NCBI GenBank assembly: GCA_946481735.1
Contig: CAMLOU010000120.1
Span: 1 to 13,105 of the forward strand
Source of the DNA: an uncultured Cellvibrio sp.
GTDB lineage: Bacteria; Pseudomonadota; Gammaproteobacteria; Pseudomonadales; Cellvibrionaceae
Length of the DNA: 13,105 nt
Direction of reading: 5' to 3'
Shown one piece after another: positions 1 through 9,138 of the stretch. Under the pieces are notes generated by a model, which did no database searches, had not been told where the DNA came from, and saw only the letters and a list, made by a program, of their open reading frames with translations. The position numbers and the translations under genes were made by a program. Each line of letters opens with the position of its first letter. The first letter of the stretch is position 1.

Positions 1-253
1 TATTCAATTCCAGCAACAACTCCGCTAGGTCATCCTCCGGGCAATACAGGTACGCCATCGGCACATTCAGGATATCAGCAAAGCGTTTGGCGGTGTCCAG
101 GTCGGGCAGGTGCTTGCCGCGTTCGTAATGGTTCATGCGTGGGCTTGCGGTGAATTCGTCCAGCCCGGCCTGGATGCCGAGTTGTTTTTGCGATAGGTCG
201 GTCTTCTTCCTCGCTTGTGCCAGCCGAGTGGCAAATAGCGTTTGGTGCGTCAT
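1..253 (-). CDS. XRE-family helix-turn-helix transcriptional regulator (partial)
   Basis: The reading frame starts at ATG 253-251 on the minus strand and is open to the left edge, giving the first 84 residues; the C-terminus lies outside the window. Residues about 7-70 look like a Cro/C1-type HTH_3 domain: the start helix FATRLAQARKK, then LSQKQLGIQAGL as helix 2, the recognition helix region around SPRMNHYERGK, and the closing DLDTAKRFADILNVPMAYLYC. The E-R-G-K-x-x-P-D turn is the family hallmark. Such proteins bind DNA as dimers and usually repress their own and neighbouring promoters. The gene faces two small genes, and the gap holds several inverted CTTAGT half-sites that are the obvious candidate operators. 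No strong Shine-Dalgarno is visible, only a weak AGG. Fold is certain; target and inducer are unknown. Confidence 0.9.
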   Translation of the reverse strand, partial: MTHQTLFATRLAQARKKTDLSQKQLGIQAGLDEFTASPRMNHYERGKHLPDLDTAKRFADILNVPMAYLYCPEDDLAELLLELN

Positions 254-262
254 GGGAGCCTG

Positions 263-330
263 TCTCTTAGTCAAAATAGGACTAAGAGATTCTTAGTTTT
301 TGGGTTGACGCGATACTAAGGATTTCTTAG
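263..330. promoter_or_regulatory. Cluster of CTTAGT/ACTAAG inverted half-sites (candidate XRE operators)
   Basis: Three overlapping inverted repeats lie in 68 bp. The first has perfect 10-bp arms, TCTCTTAGTC at 263-272 and GACTAAGAGA at 280-289, with a 7-bp spacer. The second has perfect 7-bp arms, ACTAAGA 281-287 and TCTTAGT 291-297, with a 3-bp spacer, and shares its left arm with the first. The third is CTAAG 316-320 and CTTAG 326-330 with a 5-bp spacer. The half-site therefore occurs five times between the divergent XRE gene and the small gene pair. Repeated dyads of this kind are what an XRE dimer would bind. That the adjacent XRE protein is the binder is inferred from position. Confidence 0.7.
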
Positions 331-333
331 CAT
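305..333 (+). promoter_or_regulatory. Candidate sigma70 promoter for the small gene pair
   Basis: TTGACG at 305-310 matches five of six bases of the -35 consensus. TAGCAT at 328-333 follows after exactly 17 bp and matches four of six bases of the -10 consensus. The rightmost CTAAG/CTTAG dyad (316-330) lies between the two boxes, so a bound regulator would block RNA polymerase. It points toward the genes at 414 and 747. Confidence 0.45.
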
Positions 334-413
334 GTGGGCTGCTAGTTCACTACCGGCTATTGGGCTGGGGCTTTCCCCGGTCATTTTTTACAGGGGTGGC
401 GTTTTCGCCAGGT

Positions 414-731
414 ATGTTGTTGAAGGATGTGGTCAGGTCAAAAGTGTGCAGGGTGGGCGAGCCATTCGGTTTTTCCATGCGGGGTTTTATTCGCTGGGCC
501 GCCATGCTGGATAAATCGTTGTTGCTGAAACTGCTGGATGCGCTCCAGGCAGAGCTGGATGAAGAAGAGCGCAATCTGCGCGAGGTTGCTGAGCTGGTGC
601 AAGGTGCGATGCTGCATCAAGAGTTGCGTCAGCAGTGGTGCCTGCGTTGTGCACAGTTGCGTGCGTATTACCGGCGCCGCGAGGGCGCTGGTGCCACGCG
701 TCGCGGCAAGGGTTTGCAAGGTCAACCTTAA
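414..731 (+). CDS. Small uncharacterised protein with WCLxC motif, paralogue of the next gene
   Basis: I do not recognise the family. The product from ATG 414 is 105 residues, mostly helical and charged, with no signal peptide or membrane segment. This start was chosen because residues 1-12 (MLLKDVVRSKVC) then align without a gap to MQLQDAIKAKIC of the following gene; a TTG at 360 would give 123 residues. Shared blocks are K-x-C at 10-12, F-I-R-W at 25-28, L-L-x-x-x-Q-x-E-L-D-x-E at about 40-51, and W-C-L-R-C-A-Q-L-R-A-Y-Y at 75-86. The C-x-x-C pair could be a metal or redox site. The C-terminus is Arg/Gly-rich (RRREGAGATRRGKG) and may bind nucleic acid; this is a guess. The ribosome binding site is weak. 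It is probably cotranscribed with the next gene, 15 bp away. Confidence 0.6.
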   Translation: MLLKDVVRSKVCRVGEPFGFSMRGFIRWAAMLDKSLLLKLLDALQAELDEEERNLREVAELVQGAMLHQELRQQWCLRCAQLRAYYRRREGAGATRRGKGLQGQP

Positions 732-746
732 CAAGGACGATAGGGA

Positions 747-1040
747 ATGGTCATGCAGTTGCAGGATGCGATCAAAGCGAAGATTTGTATTAATCGACTA
801 ACAGCAAATTATCCCTTGGGGGATTTTGTGCGATGGGTGGAGCGCGAACACATCCGTTTACCGGTGTTGGCGGTGTTGTTGGAGCGTATCCAGAAAGAGT
901 TGGATGCAGAAGCCGCCGCGTGCGGGCAATTAATCAATCGATATTGGTGTTTGTATTGTGGTCAGGTGCGGGCGTATTACCAGGCTATTATTCGCGAACC
1001 AGGCCGTGAGCAGGCATTATCGTTTTTGTTGAAGGAGTAA
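747..1040 (+). CDS. Small uncharacterised protein with WCLxC motif, tandem paralogue of the preceding gene
   Basis: The product has 97 residues from ATG 747, or 95 from ATG 753. AAGGA at 733-737 serves the first start (9-nt gap) and AGGGA at 742-746 the second. Paralogue alignment makes the 753 start equally likely. Counted from ATG 753, the conserved blocks are K-I-C 10-12, F-V-R-W 25-28, L-L-E-R-I-Q-K-E-L-D-A-E 42-53 and W-C-L-Y-C-G-Q-V-R-A-Y-Y 65-76. The segment between the last two blocks is about ten residues shorter than in the upstream gene. There is no signal peptide, membrane helix or recognisable domain. The duplication, short spacing and shared motif point to one functional unit with the divergent XRE regulator. 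The function is unknown. Confidence 0.75.
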   Translation: MVMQLQDAIKAKICINRLTANYPLGDFVRWVEREHIRLPVLAVLLERIQKELDAEAAACGQLINRYWCLYCGQVRAYYQAIIREPGREQALSFLLKE

Positions 1041-1044
1041 GTAT

Positions 1045-1074
1045 AAAAATTTGCCTGCTATGTTGGCAATTTTC
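1045..1074 (+). terminator. Weak hairpin after the small gene pair (possible terminator)
   Basis: AAATTTGCC at 1047-1055 can pair, with one bulged T, with GGCAATTT at 1065-1072, and a few T residues follow. Only three G-C pairs hold the stem, so termination would be inefficient. The right arm is repeated as a second GGCAATTT at 1075-1082, giving a 10-bp tandem repeat. Confidence 0.25.
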
Positions 1075-1131
1075 GGCAATTTCTGCACAAAAAAGTCTAA
1101 AAGTTTTTCATAAATTTTTTATCTGCGCTTG

Positions 1132-1137
1132 TATAAT
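1132..1137 (+). promoter_or_regulatory. -10 box (TATAAT) of the lipoprotein gene
   Basis: A perfect TATAAT lies 33 bp before the ATG at 1171, after an AT-rich stretch (1081-1120). No good -35 box sits 17 bp upstream (the bases there are CATAAA), so the promoter may be weak or activator-assisted. Transcription from it would start near 1144 and leave a leader of about 27 nt with GGAG at 1157-1160 as ribosome binding site. Confidence 0.45.
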
Positions 1138-1170
1138 CAGCGCCCTTTTAACACATGGAGATAGAAACGG

Positions 1171-3093
1171 ATGGCTAATTACGGATCGACAATGTCAATG
1201 ACAGGATCTGCGTTAAAATTATTGACAGGTTTATTATTTACTGCTGCGCTTGTTGCGTGTGGAGGTGGCGGCGGCGGAGGTGGAGGCGGTTCATCCAGCA
1301 GTACTGCGAGTAACGTTGCGCCGGTGGCGAATGCCGGCGCAGATAAAACGGTAGATGCGGGCGCGACCGTTGAATTGGTTGCTGGTGGAACCGATAGCGA
1401 TGGTCGTATCACCGGTTATCAGTGGACTCAGCTTACCGGTACCAAGGTTTCACTGACAGCAATTGATTTGGATGCTGCCCATTTTTCTTTTGTAGCACCA
1501 TCAACCGGTGCGGAAGATTCCACGACGCTGGAGTTCCGTTTGCAGGTTACCGACAATGATGGCGCTACAGCAACGGACACTGTGGTGTTTACCATTAACC
1601 GCGTTAACAAGGCACCCATAGTCAACGCTGGTACCGATCAAACGGTCATCGGTCTGTCGGAAGTGAATCTTGTGGGCACTGCTTCCGATGACAGCGGCAA
1701 AATTGAATCGTATCTCTGGACTCAAACTGCGGGTGAAACGGTGTCTCTCACCGGTGCCGATAGCGCAACTGCTTCCTTTGTCGCGCCATCTACCAATGAA
1801 GAACTAACCCTCGAATTTGCATTGACCGTCACCGACCCTGATGGTGCTACCACAACTGATGTGGTTGCTACTGTGGTGACATCGGAAAATGCGCCCATCG
1901 TTTCATTTATCTTTCCGCCCGCCACGGGCGTTTATACGAAGGCCAGCATTAGTGCGTTCGGAACCTCTGAAACAAAGAATGGTGCGACTGTGGCAACGGT
2001 TGAAGTCAGCGCTGGCGGTGCCAGTGTAATGGCGGACGTGGAAGAAGACGGCAGCTGGCGTGCGGACAATATTCCCGTGCCGGCGGGTGCGAGTGAGTTT
2101 ACTGTGACGGCAACCATTACCGACAGTGAAGATCTTTCTCAATCGGCTTCTGCAACCCTGATGACGGATGGTGGCAGTGCCGGTAGTGGTGAGATCTGGC
2201 GTGAGCCAAAAGCGGTGGCGGTAGTACCAGGTGCTGATTATGTGTATGTGCTTACGGGCGGGCTTGATGCCAGTGCCAGAGGAATTGTTCCGGTGAATAT
2301 CAAAACCGGACATCGTGGTGAATCAATTACGGATTTTACTGACAATTCGTTAGGCTCTCAGACTCCCGTATTTCAGGACATGTTATTTGATACGGCAAAC
2401 GAGCGGTTATTGCTGGCCAGTAATCCTGGTCAGGGAGCACCTCAAATTGTTGCGGTTGATATTGAAACGGGTGTTCGCACGACGATATCCAGTGACGACC
2501 GGGGCACAGGAGATTCATTTGCAAATCCGGTAAGTTTGGAGTGGGGTCAAGGCCATCAGCTTCTGGTAACGGACAATACTGCCGATGCGATCTTTATGGT
2601 TGATCCTGTGTCAGGTAATCGTACAACTGTCGTTGATGCAACTGCTCTTGATGTTGCCATTGAGTCACCCCTTTTTGCCTCATGGATCGAGAGTTCAGAC
2701 GAACTCATCGTTACACCTAATGTTATTTTCGATCACTATTTTATTGGTATTGAAAACTGGCAGACCGCGCCGTTAACGTATGTACATTCAACGAACGATG
2801 GAAATACGGGCCCCGAGATAAACCGAACTGTTCAGGGATCTGCTGTGGATGAGGCCAATAATCGTCTGTTGGTTTTGGACGGCCATGATCAATTGATAGC
2901 GGTTAATCTGGAATCGGGAGACCGCACGCTGCTCGCAGAGAGCGTGACCAATATTAGCTCTCCTTTCGAGTTAAGCAAAAATCTGGAATATGATCCTGTA
3001 AGCAAGCTACTATTTATTGTAGAAAGTAATATTAATACCGGCTTATACGTCGTCGATCCCCAAAGCGGTAGTGTTGTATTACTCAGCAACTAA
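1171..3093 (+). CDS. PKD-type lipoprotein with C-terminal beta-propeller-like region
   Basis: The 640-residue product begins with a lipoprotein signal: hydrophobic residues about 14-29 ending in the lipobox L-V-A-C with Cys30 as lipidation site. Ten glycines (31-40) and a Ser-rich linker follow, as in many Cellvibrio-type secreted proteins. Residues about 49-143 and 148-236 are two PKD/REJ-like beta-sandwiches, each starting A-P-[VI]-x-N-A-G-x-D-x-T and containing Y-x-W-T-Q and V-T-D-x-D-G-A-T. Residues about 240-332 look like another Ig-like domain. From about 345 to the end a motif V-[DN]-x-x-[ST]-G-x-[RV]-x-x-[LIV]-x recurs at 375, 429, 477, 578 and 628, alternating with R-L-L-x-x-x or L-L-F-I-V strands, which suggests a beta-propeller. 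It is probably anchored in a membrane facing the periplasm or exterior, binding polysaccharide or protein. No catalytic motif was seen. GGAG sits 10 nt before the ATG; ATGs at 1192 and 1198 are alternatives. Confidence 0.85.
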   Translation: MANYGSTMSMTGSALKLLTGLLFTAALVACGGGGGGGGGGSSSSTASNVAPVANAGADKTVDAGATVELVAGGTDSDGRITGYQWTQLTGTKVSLTAIDLDAAHFSFVAPSTGAEDSTTLEFRLQVTDNDGATATDTVVFTINRVNKAPIVNAGTDQTVIGLSEVNLVGTASDDSGKIESYLWTQTAGETVSLTGADSATASFVAPSTNEELTLEFALTVTDPDGATTTDVVATVVTSENAPIVSFIFPPATGVYTKASISAFGTSETKNGATVATVEVSAGGASVMADVEEDGSWRADNIPVPAGASEFTVTATITDSEDLSQSASATLMTDGGSAGSGEIWREPKAVAVVPGADYVYVLTGGLDASARGIVPVNIKTGHRGESITDFTDNSLGSQTPVFQDMLFDTANERLLLASNPGQGAPQIVAVDIETGVRTTISSDDRGTGDSFANPVSLEWGQGHQLLVTDNTADAIFMVDPVSGNRTTVVDATALDVAIESPLFASWIESSDELIVTPNVIFDHYFIGIENWQTAPLTYVHSTNDGNTGPEINRTVQGSAVDEANNRLLVLDGHDQLIAVNLESGDRTLLAESVTNISSPFELSKNLEYDPVSKLLFIVESNINTGLYVVDPQSGSVVLLSN

Positions 3094-3098
3094 CTACT

Positions 3099-3137
3099 AA
3101 AAAAACCTGCCGATCTTCTCGCCAAAGATCGGCAGGT
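3099..3137. terminator. Bidirectional rho-independent terminator between lipoprotein gene and katG
   Basis: A perfect 13-bp stem, ACCTGCCGATCTT at 3105-3117 and AAGATCGGCAGGT at 3125-3137, encloses a 7-nt loop. On the minus strand it is followed by a run of seven T (3105-3099 read in reverse), making a textbook terminator for katG. On the plus strand the T-tract (ATTTACTTTT) is interrupted but still serviceable for the lipoprotein gene, which ends only 6 bp upstream of the A-run. Confidence 0.92.
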
Positions 3138-3165
3138 ATTTACTTTTCACACCAATTCAACTCAC

Positions 3166-5816
<2,651 letters not shown>

Positions 5817-5840
5817 ATGGTCTCTCAAGGACATAGTGCT

Positions 5841-6650
5841 ATGAACGATAAATCGACGTTTGTTGAGTTAGATCAAGTTTCTTTTGGCTATGGCTCGCGT
5901 ACCATATTACGCAACATAAGCTTGCGCATTCCGCGCGGGAAATTGGTTGCCATCATGGGGGGGAGCGGATGTGGCAAGACGACGATTTTGCGCCTTATCG
6001 GCGGCCAGATTAAACCGACATCCGGGCGCGTAATGGTGGATAACCAATCGGTCGCCGCGTTGAATACCCATCAGCTTTTTTTATTGCGCCGCAAGATGGG
6101 CATGCTGTTTCAGATGGGTGCATTATTTACCGATCAAACGGTATTTGAAAATGTCGCCTTTCAAATGCGCGAACACACCGACCTGCCGGAAGCATTAATC
6201 CGCAATCTGGTATTGATGAAACTGCAGGCCGTCGGTTTGCGCGGTGCTCACCATTTGATGCCATCTGAATTGTCCGGCGGTATGGCGCGGCGGGTAGCCC
6301 TGGCTCGTTCCATTGCGCTGGACCCGGAATTAATTCTTTACGATGAACCCTTTGCCGGCCTCGATCCGATTTCCCTGGGTGTAATAGGGCAGTTGGTGCG
6401 CCGCTTCAATGACGCCCTGGGCGCTACCTCCATTATTGTGACGCACGATATTACCGAGTCACTCAATATTGTGGATTACCTTTATATGATTGCAGAAGGC
6501 GTAGTCATTGCTGAAGGTACGCCCGCTGACATTTATCAATCCAAACATCCTTATCTGAAGCAATTTGTGAATGGCCATGCTGATGGGCCAGTCCCTTTTC
6601 ATTATCCTGCGCCGGATTATGCACACGACCTGCTGGGAGATGGATTATGA
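5841..6650 (+). CDS. mlaF: MlaF, ATPase of the Mla phospholipid transport ABC complex
   Basis: MlaF hydrolyses ATP on the cytoplasmic face of the MlaFEDB complex that moves phospholipids between inner membrane and the MlaC carrier, keeping the outer membrane asymmetric. The ATG at 5841 gives 269 residues, the same as E. coli MlaF as I recall it, and places the first beta-strand (FVELDQVSF) as in that protein; ATG 5817 would add eight residues. Visible motifs are Walker A GGSGCGKTT (40-48), Q-loop Gln91 in MLFQMGALF, signature LSGGMARR (144-151), Walker B LILYDEP (164-170) and switch His202 in VTHD. The C-terminal tail with ADGPVPFHYPAPDY is characteristic of MlaF and is known to support dimerisation and MlaB contact. 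The stop overlaps the mlaE start by 4 bp (ATGA), so the two are translationally coupled. Confidence 0.95.
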   Translation: MNDKSTFVELDQVSFGYGSRTILRNISLRIPRGKLVAIMGGSGCGKTTILRLIGGQIKPTSGRVMVDNQSVAALNTHQLFLLRRKMGMLFQMGALFTDQTVFENVAFQMREHTDLPEALIRNLVLMKLQAVGLRGAHHLMPSELSGGMARRVALARSIALDPELILYDEPFAGLDPISLGVIGQLVRRFNDALGATSIIVTHDITESLNIVDYLYMIAEGVVIAEGTPADIYQSKHPYLKQFVNGHADGPVPFHYPAPDYAHDLLGDGL

Positions 6651-7438
6651 AATCCATCGCCGATTACCTGACGTTGCTCGGGCATCAGGTAACGGAACGC
6701 CTGGTATTACTGGGTGCGGTGTTTCACTTTTTATTTTCCATTTTCTTTATGTCGGGCACCTGCCTTCGTCGTCCCTGGCTGGTAGTGCGTGAGATTTATT
6801 TTGTCGGTGTATTCTCGTTGCTGATTATTACCGTGGCCGGTCTGTTTGTCGGCCTGGTGCTGGGTTTGCAGATGTACGACACGCTGGAGCGCTTTGGTTC
6901 TGGCGATGGTGTTGGCATGGTTGTAGCCCTTGCCCTGGTGCGCGAACTCGGGCCGGTGCTATCAGCGCTGTTATTTTCAAGTCGCGCGGGTTCAGCCATT
7001 ACCGCCGAGATTGGCTTAATGAAAGCCACCGAACAATTAACCGCGTTGGAGATGATGGCGATACAGCCGCTGGCACGCGTCATAGCACCGCGCTTTTGGG
7101 CAGGTGTTATTTCGTTGCCCTTACTCAATGTTATTTTTTGTGCGGTAGGAATCTTCGGCGGCTATTTGGTCACTGTGAAATTATTAGGTGTGGACGCCGG
7201 AACCTTTTGGTCACAGATGCAGAACGCGGTGGATTTTCGGCAGGACATTTTGAATGGCATCATCAAAAGCGTGATCTTTGCGCTTGCCGTCAGCTTGATT
7301 GCGGTATTTGAGGGTTATTCGTCGGTGCCCACCGCCGAAGGTGTTTCCCGGGCGACAACCCGCACCGTGGTGTTGTCGGCGTTGGTGGTGTTGGCATTGG
7401 ATTTTGTGCTGACGGCCTTTATGTTCAGAGGGTTTTGA
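6647..7438 (+). CDS. mlaE: MlaE, permease of the Mla phospholipid transport ABC complex
   Basis: The 263-residue integral membrane protein is the permease of the MlaFEDB complex in the inner membrane. It belongs to the MlaE/YrbE family: an N-terminal amphipathic stretch, hydrophobic segments around residues 50-75, 90-115, 145-175, 200-222 and 238-258, and the family signature RELGPVLSALLFSSRAGSAI followed by TAEIGLMKATEQLTALE (about 100-137). The GYSS...AEGVSRATTRTVV motif near residues 224-242 is also typical. The ATG overlaps the mlaF stop (ATGA). The stop is 2 bp before the mlaD ATG, so the genes form one transcript. Length is close to E. coli MlaE (260). Confidence 0.95.
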   Translation: MKSIADYLTLLGHQVTERLVLLGAVFHFLFSIFFMSGTCLRRPWLVVREIYFVGVFSLLIITVAGLFVGLVLGLQMYDTLERFGSGDGVGMVVALALVRELGPVLSALLFSSRAGSAITAEIGLMKATEQLTALEMMAIQPLARVIAPRFWAGVISLPLLNVIFCAVGIFGGYLVTVKLLGVDAGTFWSQMQNAVDFRQDILNGIIKSVIFALAVSLIAVFEGYSSVPTAEGVSRATTRTVVLSALVVLALDFVLTAFMFRGF

Positions 7439-7440
7439 CA

Positions 7441-7917
7441 ATGAACCGTAACATGGTCGATTTATGGGTTGGCTTCTTTGTGGCGCTCGGGTTGGCAGCA
7501 GTGGTGTTTCTTTCGCTGAAGGTGGCTAACCAATCCAGTTTTCGCTCGGCCCCCAGTTATGACGTGCACGCGTACTTTACCAATATCGGCGGATTAAAAA
7601 TTCACTCGCCAGTAAAGAGTGCCGGTGTGGTCATCGGTCGGGTGACCGACATTCAATTGGACACGAATAACTATCAGGCCAAAGTCAGTATGGCACTGGA
7701 TAATCGCTATCGCTTCAGCGTGGATTCTTCCGCGAGCATTATTACCTCTGGCCTGTTGGGTGAACAATATATTGGTATTGAAGTGGGGGCCGATGACACC
7801 CTGCTGGCCGATGGGGACAACATAGAGTTTACGTCTTCAGCGCTCTTGCTGGAAAAGCTGATCGGAGCGTTTGGGCTTAATCAAGTGAGTGGGGATAAAG
7901 AACCCGCCGATAAATAG
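7441..7917 (+). CDS. mlaD: MlaD, MCE-domain substrate-binding subunit of the Mla complex
   Basis: MlaD is anchored in the inner membrane and forms a hexameric periplasmic MCE ring through which phospholipids pass between MlaE and MlaC. The ATG at 7441, with AGAGGG at 7427-7432 eight nt upstream, gives 158 residues. Residues about 8-27 are the single N-terminal membrane anchor. Residues about 39-117 are the MCE domain, with Y-D-V-H-A-Y-F-T-N-I-G-G-L, then V-x-x-A-G-V-x-I-G-R-V and a central ITSGLLGEQYIGIEVG. The following segment SSALLLEKLIGAFG matches the C-terminal helix lining the ring pore in MlaD. The length is somewhat shorter than E. coli MlaD (183), the difference lying in the C-terminal tail. 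Confidence 0.95.
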   Translation: MNRNMVDLWVGFFVALGLAAVVFLSLKVANQSSFRSAPSYDVHAYFTNIGGLKIHSPVKSAGVVIGRVTDIQLDTNNYQAKVSMALDNRYRFSVDSSASIITSGLLGEQYIGIEVGADDTLLADGDNIEFTSSALLLEKLIGAFGLNQVSGDKEPADK

Positions 7918-7945
7918 TGGGCTAATGTCACACAGGTGACCGCAT

Positions 7946-8617
7946 ATGAAAACCAGTTGGGTGAACAGCTTGTCGCATTGCTACCGTCGCGGCATCATCG
8001 GGATGCTGCTTTGTATTCTGCCATGGGTAAGTTGTGCGGAAAGTACAGCAGCAGCGCAAGTCGCTGACCCTGCCGCCGTAATGAGGGTGGCGATTGATGA
8101 TGTACTGACGCAGTTAAAAAACCATGAAGCCCTGTATAAAGATAACCCGCAACAATTGCGCGCTATGATTGCTGACACAGTGCTCCCGCATTTTAACGTT
8201 GCACGTGTTGCTCAGTTGGCACTGGCGCAACATTGGCGCAACACCACTGCACCACAACGCGACGCGTATGTGCGGGAATTCCAGCGCTATTTAATTCGAA
8301 CCTATACCGAAACCTTGTTTATCTATCGCAATACCAAGCCGGAGATGTTGGGGGCGCATTACAACGAAAAGGATAATCACAAAGCCACACTCAAGCTGCG
8401 CGCCACCAATGAGAAGGGCGAGCCGGTCATATTATTTTTACGGCTCGAACTCAAGGACGATAACTGGAAGATTGTCGATATCAACGTAGAGGGCGTGAGC
8501 CTGGTGATTACCACGCGCGGCGTCTTTGATGAAGAAATAAAAAAAATAGGCCTGGATGCTTTCCTAACCAATCTGGCGGAAAAGAACAATCGCGCGGAGG
8601 GCAGCGCAGATGAGTGA
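7946..8617 (+). CDS. mlaC: MlaC, periplasmic phospholipid carrier
   Basis: MlaC shuttles phospholipids across the periplasm between the MlaA complex at the outer membrane and MlaFEDB. The product has 223 residues; AGGTGA at 7934-7939 lies 6 nt before the ATG. Residues about 14-30 form a Sec signal peptide (RRGIIGMLLCILPWVSC); a Cys at position 30 resembles a lipobox but position -3 is Trp, so type I cleavage just after it is more likely. The mature part fits the Tgt2/MlaC (Ttg2D) family: a helical N-terminus with MIADTVLPHFNVARVAQLAL, then A-P-Q-R-D-A-Y-V-R-E-F and YLIRTYTETLFIY, and beta strands ending in DDNWKIVDINVEGVSLV, a family hallmark. The C-terminus overlaps mlaB by 8 bp. Confidence 0.94.
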   Translation: MKTSWVNSLSHCYRRGIIGMLLCILPWVSCAESTAAAQVADPAAVMRVAIDDVLTQLKNHEALYKDNPQQLRAMIADTVLPHFNVARVAQLALAQHWRNTTAPQRDAYVREFQRYLIRTYTETLFIYRNTKPEMLGAHYNEKDNHKATLKLRATNEKGEPVILFLRLELKDDNWKIVDINVEGVSLVITTRGVFDEEIKKIGLDAFLTNLAEKNNRAEGSADE

Positions 8618-8936
8618 ATGCTCGTTAAATCAGGGCACTATTTACCTGCGCGGCGAGGTGAGCTTTGCAACCGTCACCAACCTGCACCGGCAGTTGCAAA
8701 CGTTGATGCATACCGGCGCCCATACCATGGATTGCAGTGGCGTCACCAAAGTTGATTCCTCCATCACTGCATTAATACTGGTTGCGCTACGGCTTGCCAA
8801 AGACGCCGGTACTGACCTGCGCATCGTTCAATTGCCGGAAGCGATAAGCCGGCTGATGAAGCTTTACGATCTGGAGGAAAATTTTTTGTCAACACCCTCC
8901 TTGCCGTTGCCGCTATCTACCTCGTTAAATATTTGA
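8610..8936 (+). CDS. mlaB: MlaB, STAS-domain subunit of the Mla complex
   Basis: MlaB is the cytoplasmic STAS protein that binds MlaF and is required for stable, active MlaFEDB. The product has 108 residues. The start ATG 8610 lies inside the end of mlaC, with GGAGG at 8596-8600 nine nt upstream. The STAS fold is seen in IYLRGEVSFATVTNLHRQLQ, the central MDCSGVTKVDSSITALILVAL with Asp49-Ser50-Ser51 at the usual loop, and LRIVQLPEAISRLMKLYDL. The last 15 residues (STPSLPLPLSTSLNI) are a low-complexity tail beyond the fold. It is the last gene of the operon; no hairpin terminator was found after it, and ibaG and murA, which usually follow in gammaproteobacteria, are missing here. Confidence 0.9.
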   Translation: MSECSLNQGTIYLRGEVSFATVTNLHRQLQTLMHTGAHTMDCSGVTKVDSSITALILVALRLAKDAGTDLRIVQLPEAISRLMKLYDLEENFLSTPSLPLPLSTSLNI

Positions 8937-9084
8937 AATATCCCGCTCGTTTGCCATAGTCAAGCTCAATTAATAAACGCGTGCCTACCGGTAAATATTT
9001 TTTTATATCTGCGCAGTGGCACCCGTTACCCCGGCAAATCCCGTTCAAATTTCAACCAACGCAGACATTCCTGCCAATCCACCA

Positions 9085-9113
9085 TTGAACTGCTTGTATA
9101 CAAGTATTATCAT
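9085..9113 (+). promoter_or_regulatory. Candidate sigma70 promoter of the TonB-dependent receptor gene
   Basis: TTGAAC at 9085-9090 and TATCAT at 9108-9113 are separated by exactly 17 bp and each fits the sigma70 consensus well. Transcription would start near 9120, giving a leader of about 105 nt. A palindromic operator sits between the two boxes and a second one just downstream of the start. A further TATAAT at 9201-9206 has no -35 partner and is too close to the ATG (20 bp) to be a likely start. A short dyad CCGGA/TCCGG at 9165-9179 lies in the leader. Confidence 0.55.
9093..9104. promoter_or_regulatory. Operator 1, palindrome CTTGTATACAAG
   Basis: This is a perfect 12-bp palindrome. The core TTGTATACAA fits the general GntR/FadR-type pattern (T-x-G-T-n-n-A-C-x-A) with a TA centre, not the CG centre of LacI sites. 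It lies wholly in the spacer between the -35 and -10 boxes, where bound protein would block polymerase. Confidence 0.7.
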
Positions 9114-9126
9114 CGGGGCCGCATTA

Positions 9127-9138
9127 CATGTATACAAG
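9127..9138. promoter_or_regulatory. Operator 2, near-copy CATGTATACAAG
   Basis: It matches operator 1 in 11 of 12 positions, and both share TGTATACAAGTA (9095-9106 and 9129-9140). Centre-to-centre distance is 34 bp, about three helical turns, so two dimers could bind on a similar face. It lies just downstream of the predicted transcription start. Confidence 0.65.

Noticed and set aside
332..514. Plus-strand frame of 60 codons beginning at ATG 332
   Set aside because: It overlaps the better supported gene at 414 in another frame, shows no family features and its ATG lies in the predicted -10 box.
1255..1320. G-rich tract in the lipoprotein gene as a simple-sequence repeat
   Set aside because: The glycine codons are mixed (GGA, GGT, GGC), so it is a protein linker and not a slippage-prone repeat.
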